In this document: positions 9,820-18,039 of the stretch, piece after piece
Numbering within the stretch: the stretch's first letter is position 1
How the letters are laid out: every line of letters starts with the position of its first letter
NCBI GenBank assembly: GCA_964640855.1
Contig: CAZXIX010000001.1
Coordinates: 62,001 to 126,000, forward strand
Direction of reading: 5' to 3'
Length of the DNA stretch: 64,000 nt
From: JAJDFU01 sp964640855
GTDB taxonomy: Bacteria > Bacteroidota > Bacteroidia > Chitinophagales > Saprospiraceae
Made by a program: the position numbers and the translations under genes
Notes under the pieces: model-generated
The model's database searches: none
The model's input: the letters and a program-made list of their open reading frames with translations, nothing else
Told to the model about the DNA's origin: nothing

Positions 9820-10599
9820 TCAGCTGCTGACCTCCTGGGCGGTGACTTCTTCCAGAAACTCGGCCAGGTATTTATTAAAAGTTTCTACATGTTCCATCAT
9901 GGGTGCATGGCCACATTTATCTATAAGGATGAGCCGGGAATCCCGGATCAGTTTGTGGAATTGCTCCCCGACGAAAGGGGGCGTGACTATATCGTCTTTG
10001 CCCCAGACCAGGAGCACGGGGACATTCAGCTTGCCCAGTTTGTCTGCCAGGTTGTGCCTTACGGCCGATTTGGCAGTGGCAATGATCCGGATGGCCTTGT
10101 TTCGGTCGTTTACGATATCGTAGACTTCATCAACCAACTCTTTGGAGGCGACCGAAGGATCGTAAAAAGTACTTTCTGTTTTTCTCTGTACGAACTCGTA
10201 ATCCCCTCTTTTGGGAAAGGAAGTGCCCATGGCGCTTTCGAAGAGTCCCGAGCTGCCGGTGAGGATTACACTCGATATTCGTTCCGGATGTTCCAGCGCA
10301 TAGAGTAGGGCGATGTGTCCCCCCAGGGAATTTCCCAGGACGTGAACTTTGCCGTATCCTTTGTATTCGACGAATTCGGAGACGTAATCTACCAGCCCGG
10401 AGACGGTAACCTTTCTGATGGGGAGTTCGAATATGGGCAGGATGGGAACGACAACGTTGTAATGCGTACCGAAATGGCGGATGATGCCCTCAAAGTTGCT
10501 CAGTGCCCCAAACAAGCCATGGAGTAAAAGAAGGGTATCCTCACCCTTGCCTGTTTCAATGTAGGTGAACTTGCCTTCTTTGATAATTTTGTGATTCAT
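9820..10599 (-). CDS. Alpha/beta-fold hydrolase
   Basis: This 259-residue cytoplasmic hydrolase shows the canonical alpha/beta fold features: an oxyanion segment LLLHGLFGALSNF, a nucleophile elbow GNSLGGH with Ser as nucleophile, an acid in VWGKDDIVTPP, and a catalytic His in CGHAPMMEH near the C-terminus. The substrate cannot be told from sequence; related proteins include C-C bond hydrolases and esterases. I chose the ATG at 10597-10599 because a TATATTTG promoter box lies at 10619-10626, which makes the upstream in-frame start at 10635 unlikely to be transcribed. It stands alone between the aminopeptidase and the divergent OmpA gene. Confidence 0.88.
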   Translation of the reverse strand: MNHKIIKEGKFTYIETGKGEDTLLLLHGLFGALSNFEGIIRHFGTHYNVVVPILPIFELPIRKVTVSGLVDYVSEFVEYKGYGKVHVLGNSLGGHIALLYALEHPERISSVILTGSSGLFESAMGTSFPKRGDYEFVQRKTESTFYDPSVASKELVDEVYDIVNDRNKAIRIIATAKSAVRHNLADKLGKLNVPVLLVWGKDDIVTPPFVGEQFHKLIRDSRLILIDKCGHAPMMEHVETFNKYLAEFLEEVTAQEVSS

Positions 10600-10618
10600 G
10601 CTTTCGGACCTAGGATTG

Positions 10619-10626
10619 CAAATATA
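10619..10626 (-). promoter_or_regulatory. Candidate -7 box (TATATTTG) for the alpha/beta hydrolase
   Basis: The minus strand reads TATATTTG, an exact TAnnTTTG match. A start about 7 bases downstream would leave a leader of roughly 13 bases before the ATG at 10599, and this supports that start codon. No well-placed -33 element is evident. Confidence 0.45.
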
Positions 10627-10787
10627 GAAATGCAAACAGGCAATGGTATTAACCAGGGGGAATTTTGCGCTTCCCGGAGAGCCGTTCGCTTTACAAGATA
10701 GGCATAATAAGCCTTTTCAGAAACATAGAATTCAGGTCGCAATCTTCTGTAAACGAGAAAAAACTTACCTGAAATAAAAAGTGTTAA

Positions 10788-10821
10788 TTTTTGTTTTGTT
10801 CGGAAATTCTAGCTTGCTTTG
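10788..10821 (+). promoter_or_regulatory. Candidate promoter of the OmpA lipoprotein gene
   Basis: TTTTTG at 10788-10793 and TTGCTTTG at 10814-10821 are separated by 20 bases. This fits the Bacteroidota -33/-7 spacing, with one mismatch in the -7 box (TT for TA). Confidence 0.45.
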
Positions 10822-10920
10822 CATCATTCAATTCAACCGATAGCAAAGTTCTACCCACCTCAAAAGGATCTTCGAACCAAAACCCAAATCCATTTTAATC
10901 ATTCAAAATTTAAATCAACC

Positions 10921-11691
10921 ATGCGTCTGATAGCAAAATTACTCGTTATTGCCTTGGTTATCAGCTTCACACAAGCCTGTGTATCCAAGAAAAAGTACGA
11001 TGAACTGGCTGCTGCAAAAGAGCAGACTGATCAGGCCCTCGCCCAAACCCAGCAACAAGTTCAGGACCTGGAAAGTGAAAACGAGCAAATTCAGGCTGAG
11101 CTCCAGTCTGAAAAGGAGCGTCTGAATGGCGAAATCGCTTCCATCAAGCAGGATCTCGACAATGCCAAAAGCCAAATGGCTCAGGTCAGTGAGAAGCTGA
11201 ACATGACCGAGGAAGAACTTACTGATTTGAGAAAAGAGATCAACGATATGTTTGCCGGCTACAAGGCATCCGGTCTTAACATGGAGGCTCGTGACGGCCG
11301 CCTGTACCTGATGACAGACTCCGGCATCCAGTACAACAGCGGATCTTCCCGCCTGAGCTCTGAAGAGCGTTCTGCTCTGGATGCTTTGGCCAGCAAGCTG
11401 TCTTCCAACAAGGACCTTCACATCCTGGTGGAAGGTCATACCGATGATGTACCCGTAAAAGAAGGTGCTGCTATCGGGAACAACTGGAACCTGAGTGTTG
11501 CCCGTGCCATGGGCGTCGTTCGCTACCTGATTCGCCAGGGTGTAGATCCCAGCCAGGTAGCTGCCGTTGCTCGCGGTGAGTACATGCCGACTGCGGACAA
11601 CGACACGGCTGAAGGTCGCGCCGAAAACCGCCGTACGGTCATTCTGCCCGACGTAGCTGCCGGCCTCCTGATGGAGAAAGGTGAAAACTAA
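10921..11691 (+). CDS. OmpA-family outer-membrane lipoprotein with coiled coil
   Basis: The protein has 256 residues and would anchor the outer membrane to peptidoglycan. The ATG at 10921 gives a lipoprotein signal MRLIAKLLVIALVISFTQAC with Cys20 as the acylated residue. Residues about 25-110 are a heptad-rich coiled coil, which suggests trimer or dimer formation, as in Lpp or Pal-like linkers. The C-terminal OmpA domain carries VEGHTDDVPVK and NRRTVILP; the Asp and Arg in these motifs bind diaminopimelate in the family. An in-frame start at 10819 exists but would bury the signal peptide and overlaps the promoter box. A perfect terminator follows. The gene is probably highly expressed, judging by its uniform codon choice. 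Confidence 0.92.
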   Translation: MRLIAKLLVIALVISFTQACVSKKKYDELAAAKEQTDQALAQTQQQVQDLESENEQIQAELQSEKERLNGEIASIKQDLDNAKSQMAQVSEKLNMTEEELTDLRKEINDMFAGYKASGLNMEARDGRLYLMTDSGIQYNSGSSRLSSEERSALDALASKLSSNKDLHILVEGHTDDVPVKEGAAIGNNWNLSVARAMGVVRYLIRQGVDPSQVAAVARGEYMPTADNDTAEGRAENRRTVILPDVAAGLLMEKGEN

Positions 11692-11721
11692 TCAGGTTGG
11701 ATATCCATCCGACCCATTAGC

Positions 11722-11757
11722 AAAAAAGCCGACCCTGTTTTCAGGGTCGGCTTTTTT
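11722..11757. terminator. Bidirectional rho-independent terminator
   Basis: Inverted repeat AAAAAAGCCGACCCTG / CAGGGTCGGCTTTTTT with a TTTT loop gives a perfect 16-bp stem. It has a T tract on either strand, so it can end both the OmpA transcript from the left and the gmk transcript from the right. Confidence 0.93.
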
Positions 11758-11787
11758 ATTTTGCTCACCGCTCCGCCCGTGGTTCCG

Positions 11788-12357
11788 CTAGTCGTCCTCA
11801 GCAAGAAAGGGTTCGACCAGCCTTTCCGCTTCCCGGAGAGCTTCCTCCAGATCGTCGTTGGTCAGTATCCGGTCAAACTTCGAGGCATGTTGCATTTCTG
11901 TTCTGGCCTTGGCCAGGCGCATTTGGAGATCCTCCTCGCTTTCGGTTTGTCGCTTTCGAAGCCGATCCTCAAGAGCGTTGAGGGAAGGTGGCCGGATAAA
12001 CAAGCTTAAAGACTGCTCGGGAAATTGGTTCTTCAGGTTTGAAGCGCCTTTCGTGTCAATGTCAAAGACCACTGTTTTTCCCTCAGACCAGAGTTTATCG
12101 ATTTCCGACCGCAGGGTCCCGTAATAACGACCGGGATAGACTTCCTCCCACTCCAGGAAAGCGTTTTCCCGGATTTTCTCTTGAAATACCTCATCGGTGA
12201 GGAAATAGTAATCCTTGCCCTCCCTTTCGTGCTTGCGGGGAGTCCGGTTGGTGGCAGATACCGAAAAGGCAAGCTGCGGGAAACGCCGAAGCAGGTGCCG
12301 GACAATAGTCGTCTTTCCGGATCCGGAAGGGGCCGTTACGATGAGCAGCTTATTCAT
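11788..12357 (-). CDS. gmk: Guanylate kinase
   Basis: Guanylate kinase converts GMP to GDP with ATP. The P-loop APSGSGKTT lies at residues 9-17, followed by the GMP-binding region with TNRTPRKHEREGKDYYFL and the EWEEVYPGRYYGT segment. The 189-residue length is standard. It sits 6 bases downstream of yicC on the same strand, a gene order conserved in many bacteria, so the two are very likely co-transcribed. Transcription ends at the shared hairpin at 11722-11757. Confidence 0.97.
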   Translation of the reverse strand: MNKLLIVTAPSGSGKTTIVRHLLRRFPQLAFSVSATNRTPRKHEREGKDYYFLTDEVFQEKIRENAFLEWEEVYPGRYYGTLRSEIDKLWSEGKTVVFDIDTKGASNLKNQFPEQSLSLFIRPPSLNALEDRLRKRQTESEEDLQMRLAKARTEMQHASKFDRILTNDDLEEALREAERLVEPFLAEDD

Positions 12358-12363
12358 GGGAAA

Positions 12364-13239
12364 TCATACCGTATTGGCAACCTGTTCTTTGATCTTTTCG
12401 AGCTCTTCCTTCATACCGACCACCAACCGCTGGATATCTGAGGAATAGGCTTTGGCGCCCAGAGTATTGATTTCGCGGCCCATTTCCTGGCTGATGAAGC
12501 TCAGCTTGCGACCCTTCTGATGGTGCTTCTGGCCCAGCACCTCCAGGTAATAGTCGCAGTGCTGCCCCAAGCGAACCTTTTCTTCGTTGATGTCCATTTT
12601 TTCGAGGTAGAAAAGGATCTCTTGCTCAAAGCGGTTTTCGTCTATGTTTTCTTTACCCATATATTCCTCCAGGTTGGAATACAGCCTTTGTCGCAGTCGG
12701 GTGACCCGGTCCTCTTCAAAAGGAGGGATCTCGGTCAGGGCCTGCTTGATGGCCGCGATCCGCTGCCGCATATCTTGTTCCATGACGGCACCTTCACGAG
12801 CCCGGAAGGCATTGAAATTGGAAATGCATTCCCGAATGGCGTCGGATACGGCTTTCCACTCTTCCTCTTCCAGTTCCTCGGCCTCCGTATTTACGACATT
12901 GGGCATGCGCAGGATCGCCTGCATGAGATCGCCGGGGGGAAGACGGAGCTCTTCAGACAAATCCAGCAATTCCTGATGGTATCGACGAAAGAGCCCTTTG
13001 TTCAGGCTGAACTCCCCTTCACCCAGGGCAGAATGGATCTCCAAGGTGAAGTCTATTTTCCCGCGTTCGGTCTCTTCGGTAAAAATGCGACGAATGTCAA
13101 CTTCCTTTTCCTTGTATTGCTGGGGAAGTTTGAGCCGGATATCGGTGAATTTGCTGTTGAGCGACCGGATCTCGATGGTGATCGTTTTATCCTTGTAATT
13201 GGATTTGTAACGGCCAAAACCCGTCATGGATAGGAGCAT
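12364..13239 (-). CDS. yicC: YicC/YloC-family endoribonuclease
   Basis: The N-terminus MLLSMTGFGR is the hallmark of YicC/YloC proteins, and the C-terminal EINTLGAKAYSSDIQ matches the DUF1732 domain. Members of this family have been shown to be endoribonucleases that act on RNA, including some small RNAs. The length from this start is 291 residues, normal for the family. I use the ATG at 13237-13239; an in-frame GTG two codons upstream is possible. It leads a two-gene operon with gmk. Confidence 0.93.
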   Translation of the reverse strand: MLLSMTGFGRYKSNYKDKTITIEIRSLNSKFTDIRLKLPQQYKEKEVDIRRIFTEETERGKIDFTLEIHSALGEGEFSLNKGLFRRYHQELLDLSEELRLPPGDLMQAILRMPNVVNTEAEELEEEEWKAVSDAIRECISNFNAFRAREGAVMEQDMRQRIAAIKQALTEIPPFEEDRVTRLRQRLYSNLEEYMGKENIDENRFEQEILFYLEKMDINEEKVRLGQHCDYYLEVLGQKHHQKGRKLSFISQEMGREINTLGAKAYSSDIQRLVVGMKEELEKIKEQVANTV

Positions 13240-13375
13240 GTACACAATTTTGTTTTCGTATTTGCAGACCGGTATTTCTTCTTTCTCCGCTTTTCTTCCT
13301 CGATCCGGAAAAAAAGGAAAACCGCTTTGGGCCCGTTATTCCACTCCGGGTTGATTTCGTTTGGGAAGGCCGCAG

Positions 13376-13383
13376 CAAATATA
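13376..13383 (-). promoter_or_regulatory. Candidate -7 box (TATATTTG) for yicC-gmk
   Basis: The minus strand reads TATATTTG, identical to the box upstream of the hydrolase at 10619 and of the YkvA-like gene at 28210. The implied leader to the yicC ATG is about 130 bases. The -33 region is not well matched. Confidence 0.4.
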
Positions 13384-13506
13384 AGATTTGGATTGGTAAC
13401 CCCTTTCGGACCCGGAAGGCGGGATACCAGGGGCTAATTCCCTGAAAATTAAGGGGAATCCAAACAAAAAGAAGAGTACTCTTTCTGAATAAGGATTTTT
13501 TTCCGA

Positions 13507-13514
13507 CATTTGCA
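13507..13514 (+). promoter_or_regulatory. Weak candidate -7 box (GACATTTG) for the HU gene
   Basis: GACATTTG has one mismatch to TAnnTTTG. A degenerate TTTCTG lies 16 bases upstream. The placement, about 57 bases before the HU start, is reasonable, but the match is weak. Confidence 0.3.
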
Positions 13515-13570
13515 CATCTCCGAAAAAACGCGAATACGATTGCTAACTGACTATAAACCAGTAACTAACA

Positions 13571-13879
13571 ATGAGGAAAGCGGACTTGGTTGCGACCATT
13601 TCAGAAAAGACAGGCGTTCCAAAGGTAGATGTACTCGTTACATTAGAGGCCTTTTTCAAAGAAGTAAAAGGCTCCTTGTCGGAAGGGGAAAACGTGTACA
13701 TCAGGGGCTTTGGAAGCTTCATTATCAAGAAAAGGGCTAAAAAGGTAGGTCGCCATATCAAGAAGAATGTAGCCATTGAGATTCCCGAGCACTATATCCC
13801 CGCTTTCAAACCTGCCAAGATTTTCGTTGAGCAGGTAAAAACAAATGTGGATGGGCATTTGAACGGACAGGAAGGCTGA
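13571..13879 (+). CDS. HU/IHF-family DNA-binding protein
   Basis: This is a nucleoid protein of 102 residues. It starts MRKADLVATISEKTGVPK and carries the conserved beta-arm entrance GENVYIRGFGSFIIKKRAKK, followed by PAFKPAKIF near the C-terminus. This is the typical layout of an HU/IHF monomer that binds and bends DNA as a dimer. The arm sequence lacks the usual RxxRNPxTG run; here it is GRHIKKNVAIEIPEHYIPAF, as in the divergent HU proteins common in Bacteroidota. It heads a run of same-strand genes (TPR protein, the 31-residue basic protein, RNase G), with a 31-base gap to the next. Confidence 0.95.
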   Translation: MRKADLVATISEKTGVPKVDVLVTLEAFFKEVKGSLSEGENVYIRGFGSFIIKKRAKKVGRHIKKNVAIEIPEHYIPAFKPAKIFVEQVKTNVDGHLNGQEG

Positions 13880-13910
13880 TCGGGTACCTTTTCCTTTCCA
13901 CAACGTCCTA

Positions 13911-14708
13911 ATGTTCATGAACCGAAATCAGTGGTTGGCCGTAGGTGGATCGGTGCTCCTGTTCTTGTTGATTTATTTCGGAATGAATACCCGGCCTCCG
14001 GAGCAAGAGTCGGGTTCCAGAACGGCTGTTGGAGCGATGCAAGCTACCTCGGCCGAAGTGTTGATCCGAGATGCCGTCAATGACCTGACCCAAGGGCAGA
14101 TCCTGGAGTTGGAAGTCCTGGAAGAGAGGCTTGCGGAATCCGAAGGGGATCCGGAAGCAAAGGTTGAAATGTTGAAGGGGTTGTCGAGCAGATGGTATGC
14201 GTTCGGAAAGCCTGCCATAGCCGGACATTATGCCCGCCAAGTGGCCGAAGAAGTGCAGGATGCAGAAGCCTGGGGAATAGCGGGCAGCACCTTCTCCATC
14301 GGCTTGCAAAAGGCGGAAGAGGAAAAAGAGCGGAAGTATTGCCGGCAGAATGCGATTACCTGTTTTGAAAACGCCATTTCGCTGGATCCCGAGGAGGTTT
14401 CATATCGGTTGAATCTGGCACTCGTTTACACGGAACAGCCCCTTTCGGATGACCCCATGCGGGGGATTCTGATGTTGAGGGAACTCAACCAAAATTATCC
14501 GGACAATGTTCCTGTATTGAATAATCTGGGTCGGTTAGCCATTCAGACCGGCCAGATCGAACGCGCTCTCGAAAGACTGGAGCGCAGTTTCGAACTCGAT
14601 TCAGAAAACCCAGTGACCGTCTGCCTGTTGGCTCAGGCTTACAAAGCAGGCGGACGACAAGATAAAGCCGGTCTTTTTGCCGATAGGTGCGAAGACCTAA
14701 GAAACTGA
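13911..14708 (+). CDS. Membrane-anchored TPR protein
   Basis: The protein has 265 residues. It has one N-terminal membrane helix (WLAVGGSVLLFLLIYFGM, about residues 7-24) and an acidic spacer, then tetratricopeptide repeats, of which the clearest are NAITCFENAISLDPEEVSYR and GQIERALERLERSFELDSEN. The bulk is probably periplasmic. TPRs mediate protein contacts, and the partner is unknown. The gene lies between HU and the ribosomal-type micro-protein, an arrangement I associate with Bacteroidota rng neighbourhoods. Start ATG at 13911, or two codons later at 13917. Confidence 0.82.
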   Translation: MFMNRNQWLAVGGSVLLFLLIYFGMNTRPPEQESGSRTAVGAMQATSAEVLIRDAVNDLTQGQILELEVLEERLAESEGDPEAKVEMLKGLSSRWYAFGKPAIAGHYARQVAEEVQDAEAWGIAGSTFSIGLQKAEEEKERKYCRQNAITCFENAISLDPEEVSYRLNLALVYTEQPLSDDPMRGILMLRELNQNYPDNVPVLNNLGRLAIQTGQIERALERLERSFELDSENPVTVCLLAQAYKAGGRQDKAGLFADRCEDLRN

Positions 14709-14735
14709 TTGCTTAACATCAAAAGAAATTGCATT

Positions 14736-14831
14736 ATGCCCTGTGGAAAAAAACGGAAAAGGCACAAGATTGCGACCCATAAACGCAAAAAACGCCTTCG
14801 TAAGAATCGTCACAAGAAGAAAAACAAATAA
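14736..14831 (+). CDS. 31-residue AURKAIP1/COX24-like basic protein (probable ribosomal protein, mS38/bS22 type)
   Basis: This very short frame encodes MPCGKKRKRHKIATHKRKKR followed by 11 further residues (ending RHKKKNK). Seventeen of its 31 residues are Lys or Arg. The spacing of HKIATHKRKKRLRKNRHK matches the AURKAIP1/COX24 domain, known in mitochondrial small-subunit protein mS38 and in the actinobacterial bS22, and I recall near-identical short proteins across Bacteroidota. A role as a small-subunit ribosomal protein is inferred from that family. It starts 27 bases after the TPR gene, probably in the same transcript, and a hairpin follows at 14946. It is below the length limit of most gene finders. 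Confidence 0.85.
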   Translation: MPCGKKRKRHKIATHKRKKRLRKNRHKKKNK

Positions 14832-15269
14832 ATAGGACATCGTGGCATTTGCCGGGATTTTCTCCTGCGATGATATTGAACAAGGAATCGAATCGGCTTT
14901 ACCAGTCATCCCATTTCGGGATTCCATTTTTGAAAAAACTTGGGAAGGGAAACTCCGAGCAAGGAGTTTCCCTACATTCCTTTTGAGTGACGGTACTTCT
15001 TTTCAGAATTTTTTGATAGAAAGGCGTTCCAGTGATAAATCCTTCCGGAGGTGGAGACCAACTAACTTCCCGAGGTCATTTACCGAAAGAACCAATTTTG
15101 TTTCCAGGTGAAAAAGACTATAGTTTGGCGAAAACCTAAACATAATTTGGTACCTGGAATACCCCGATACGTCCCGATCAAACCGATTCACTTCCTGTTA
15201 GCCTGTTTTTCTGACTGACATCCATACTCCTGGGAATCCGGCAGTCTGCCATGCCAAAGAAATACATCG
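14832..15269. other. Intergenic region between the basic micro-protein and RNase G
   Basis: These 438 bases contain a hairpin (listed separately) and no gene I can support. One plus-strand frame at about 15025-15140 is open for some 38 codons and reads like protein (GVPVINPSGGGDQL...), but it has no start and I recognise no family. No structured RNA was recognised. Confidence 0.5.
14946..14973 (+). terminator. Hairpin, possible terminator of the HU-TPR-micro-protein transcript
   Basis: AGGGAAACTCC and GGAGTTTCCCT form a perfect 11-bp stem with a GAGCAA loop. The downstream T tract is weak (ACATTCCTTTT), so termination may be partial. Confidence 0.55.
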
Positions 15270-16823
15270 GTGGATAAGGATTTAATCATTAAGTCTTCAC
15301 CGGCAGAGGTCGAACTGGCACTGCTGGAGGGAGGCAAGCTGGTCGAATTGCATACGCAAAAGACCAATAATAATTTTACGGTAGGCGATATTTTTCTGGG
15401 TCGGATCAAGAAGCTCATGCCCGGCCTGAGAGCTGCATTTGTAGACATCGGACACAAGAAAGACGCCTTCCTGCATTATACGGACCTCAGTCCTAAGCTG
15501 AATTCCCTGGCCAAGTTTACCAATAGTGCGGTATCCGGTGGTTCTCAAACCCACCTTCTTGACCACTTCAAGATCGAACCCGATATCCCTAAAAACGGAA
15601 AGATCGAAGATGTGCTCAAGCGTCGCCAACCTTTATTGGTCCAGATCCAAAAGGAGCCCATTTCTACCAAAGGGCCTCGTCTGAGCTGCGAAATTACCTT
15701 GCCGGGACGGTATCTGGTGATTACGCCCTTCAATGATGTGGTTGCGGTATCCAAAAAGATTGCGAATCCGGAGGAGCGGAAACGGTTGCAAGTGCTGGTA
15801 GAAAGTATTCGCCCCAAGCATTTCGGGGTGATCGTTCGGACCGCCTCTGAAGGCAAGCGCGTAGCCGACCTGCATGAAGAGCTGAGCACGCTCGTCAGCA
15901 AATGGGAAAGCATTTTTAAGCAAATGCAGACCGAGAAGCCGCCGGCCAAATTGTTGAGCGAGTTGGACAAAACATCCAGCATTCTGCGTGATCTGCTCAA
16001 CGATTCCTTCAACCGGATCGTGGTTAACGATAAGGACCTGCACCAGCACATCAAAACCTACCTGAGTCAGATTTCCCCGGATCACGTCAAGAACCTGGTA
16101 CTCCACAAGGGGAGCAAGCCCATTTTTGACGCATATGGTGTGGGCAAACAGATCAAGTCTTCCTTCAGCAAGACGGTGACCATGAGCAGCGGAGCCTATC
16201 TGGTGATCGAACAGACGGAGGCCATGATCGTGGTGGACGTGAACAGCGGCCACAAAGTCGGCAGCGGGGCTTCGTCTCAGGCCGAGGCAGCTCTGAAGGT
16301 AAACCTGGAGGCTGCAGAAGAGATTGCCCGCCTGCTCCGCCTCCGGGACCTGGGAGGGATCGTCATCATCGATTTCATCGATATGAGAAAGCCCGAACAC
16401 AAGCGTATGGTGGTGAAAGCCGTCAAGGATGCCATGAAAAAAGACAGGGCCCAACACACCGTTCTCCCCCTCAGCAAATTCGGGCTGATGCAGATTACCC
16501 GGCAGCGTGTGCGTCCGTCCGTCAAAAAAGTGACGGATGAAGTTTGTCCCACCTGCCAGGGTACCGGCAAGGCCAAGGCTTCCATACTGGTGGTAGACAA
16601 CATTGAGCGGGATCTGAACTTCATCTTGCAGTCGCGCCCCAAGTCCAAACTAAAATTGCGGGTGCATCCCTTCGTAGAATCTTACCTGCGCAAAGGATTT
16701 CCCAGCATGCGCATGAAGTGGTACCAGCGTTTCTACAAATGGATCCAATTGATCCCGGATTCCAACATCAACCTGACCGATTTTCGGTTTTTCGATGAGA
16801 ACGACGACGAGATCCGCCTGTAG
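15270..16823 (+). CDS. rng: Ribonuclease G (Rne/Rng family)
   Basis: RNase G cuts single-stranded RNA endonucleolytically, acting in rRNA 5' processing and mRNA decay. The 517-residue protein starts MDKDLIIKSSPAEVELALLE, matching Bacteroidota homologues from residue 1. An S1-like segment follows (VGDIFLGRIKKLMPGLRAAF), the catalytic DVNSG lies near residue 323, and a Zn-link CPTCQGTGK lies near 426. It lacks the long C-terminal scaffold of RNase E. The start is a GTG at 15270; the nearby ATG at 15251 is in another frame and stops after eight codons at 15275-15277, overlapping the GTG, and could act as a tiny leader. Confidence 0.95.
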   Translation: MDKDLIIKSSPAEVELALLEGGKLVELHTQKTNNNFTVGDIFLGRIKKLMPGLRAAFVDIGHKKDAFLHYTDLSPKLNSLAKFTNSAVSGGSQTHLLDHFKIEPDIPKNGKIEDVLKRRQPLLVQIQKEPISTKGPRLSCEITLPGRYLVITPFNDVVAVSKKIANPEERKRLQVLVESIRPKHFGVIVRTASEGKRVADLHEELSTLVSKWESIFKQMQTEKPPAKLLSELDKTSSILRDLLNDSFNRIVVNDKDLHQHIKTYLSQISPDHVKNLVLHKGSKPIFDAYGVGKQIKSSFSKTVTMSSGAYLVIEQTEAMIVVDVNSGHKVGSGASSQAEAALKVNLEAAEEIARLLRLRDLGGIVIIDFIDMRKPEHKRMVVKAVKDAMKKDRAQHTVLPLSKFGLMQITRQRVRPSVKKVTDEVCPTCQGTGKAKASILVVDNIERDLNFILQSRPKSKLKLRVHPFVESYLRKGFPSMRMKWYQRFYKWIQLIPDSNINLTDFRFFDENDDEIRL

Positions 16824-16833
16824 ACGAACGACG

Positions 16834-16926
16834 CTAGTGCATGGGGCATCCGCAGTTAGCTGCCCGACAGGCGCTGACCAACAAGATCAAAATCCAAAAT
16901 CCCAGAAGTAGAGTATATCGTTTCAT
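16834..16926 (-). CDS. 30-residue micro-lipoprotein with C-terminal CGCPM motif
   Basis: The minus strand encodes MKRYTLLLGFWILILLVSAC and then RAANCGCPMH. A positively charged start, a 14-residue hydrophobic core and a VSAC lipobox make a textbook lipoprotein signal, with Cys20 as the acylated residue. The mature product would be only 11 residues, ending NCGCPMH with two further cysteines. I recall similar tiny lipoproteins ending in NCGCPM in Bacteroidota, but I know no assigned function; metal or thiol binding is a guess. It lies in the 127-base gap between rng and the glycosyltransferase, on the opposite strand. TATTTTTG just upstream of the ATG resembles a -7 box but is probably too close to the start. 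Confidence 0.72.
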   Translation of the reverse strand: MKRYTLLLGFWILILLVSACRAANCGCPMH

Positions 16927-16950
16927 ACTTCAAAAATAGGTATCCAAACC

Positions 16951-18039
16951 TTGACCGGGAAGCCTCCGCCTAAAGTTCTATTTGCCGTCGCGGATTGGGG
17001 GCTCGGGCATGCCACCCGATCCGCAGTGATCATGGAATGGTTGCTGGGGCAAGGGTTTGACCTTCATTTGGCTTCTTCCGGCCAGGCTCTGCACTGGCTT
17101 CGAAGAAGATTCCCCGGTTGGCCGACCCTCGAGCTACCCCCCTACCGCATCCGGTATCCTTCCTCCAGCATCGAGTTGAATATGCTGATGAACGGACCGG
17201 GATTGTGGAAAGCCATCCGAGGGGAGAAAAAACGGATTCGATCCTGGGCCATCCAACACCAACCCGTCCTTTTGCTTTCCGATTGCCGCTTTGGTGCACG
17301 CCTTCCCGGGATCCCTTCCGCTTACCTCAGCCACCATCTGAACATAGCCCCGGGTCGATTGCCCCTTGCCCATAGGATAGCTTCCAACTGGCAATATGGA
17401 TGGATAAAGGAATTTTCGGACTGCTGGGTACCGGATTTCCCCGACGAACCCAATCTAAGCGGATGGCTCGGGCACCCTCCCCCCCTCCGGTTAAACTCGG
17501 TACATTACATCGGCCCTTTGTCATCGCTGCCCCGCTCCGAGCCTAATCCCGCTTTTCGAATAGTAGCCCTATTGTCGGGCCCGGAACCCCAGCGGACCTA
17601 CCTGGAAAAGAAATTGGAAACTCAACTGAGGGATTTTCGTGATCCGGCTTTGATCATTCGAGGTCAGCCGGAAAAGGCGCAGGACATACACCGGGAGGGG
17701 AGCCTGGTAACCGCCAACTGGATGACCGCCACCCAAATAGCTGCACATCTGCAAGGAGCTGAAATGATCATTGCCCGACCGGGCTATTCTACCCTGATGG
17801 ACCTGGAAAACTTTTCCATCCCTTGTTTGCTGGTGCCCACTCCGGGCCAGACGGAGCAGGAATACCTGGCTCAGAACGGGGCTGCCCGCGTGGGGGTGCG
17901 GGTGCAAAGCCAGAGAGAGCTGCGGGTCGACCAGGCCTTCCAGGCATTGAAAGGGCTCTCCAGAAATCCGGTTCGAAAATCAGCCGGGGCGGGGGAGCCC
18001 CTTTGGCAGCAAAGGATCCATGCTCTTCTTAGCCGTTGA
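16951..18039 (+). CDS. Glycosyltransferase-like protein (GT28/MurG-like fold, MJ1255 type)
   Basis: This is a 362-residue GT-B-like protein. The N-terminal loop has DWGLGHATRS (residues 15-24), the sugar-nucleotide binding start seen in MurG-like and MJ1255-type proteins. The C-terminal half holds ANWMTATQIAAHLQGAEMII followed by ARPGYSTLMDLENFSIPCLL and PTPGQTEQEYLAQ, the usual donor-binding region. The acceptor is unknown. No ATG occurs near the conserved N-terminus; the best start is TTG at 16951, seven codons before KVLFAVADWG. The 3' end overlaps the convergent pth gene by 11 bases. Family membership is good; substrate open. Confidence 0.82.
   Translation: MTGKPPPKVLFAVADWGLGHATRSAVIMEWLLGQGFDLHLASSGQALHWLRRRFPGWPTLELPPYRIRYPSSSIELNMLMNGPGLWKAIRGEKKRIRSWAIQHQPVLLLSDCRFGARLPGIPSAYLSHHLNIAPGRLPLAHRIASNWQYGWIKEFSDCWVPDFPDEPNLSGWLGHPPPLRLNSVHYIGPLSSLPRSEPNPAFRIVALLSGPEPQRTYLEKKLETQLRDFRDPALIIRGQPEKAQDIHREGSLVTANWMTATQIAAHLQGAEMIIARPGYSTLMDLENFSIPCLLVPTPGQTEQEYLAQNGAARVGVRVQSQRELRVDQAFQALKGLSRNPVRKSAGAGEPLWQQRIHALLSR

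Larger units (their letters stand above)
10600..10920. other. Divergent intergenic region between hydrolase and OmpA lipoprotein
   Basis: This 321-base AT-rich region has no credible gene. It holds candidate promoters in both directions, listed separately. The OmpA transcript would have a leader of about 90 bases rich in C and A, with no Shine-Dalgarno sequence before its ATG, as is usual in this phylum. Confidence 0.6.

Noticed and set aside
15025..15140. Protein-like stretch GVPVINPSGGGDQLTSRGHL in a 38-codon open frame
   Set aside because: It has an upstream stop and no start codon, and I recognise no family. An overlapping minus-strand frame looks equally plausible, so neither is supported.
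14832..15269. A structured RNA gene (tmRNA, RNase P, 6S) in the gap before rng
   Set aside because: I saw only one simple hairpin and none of the conserved cores of these RNAs.
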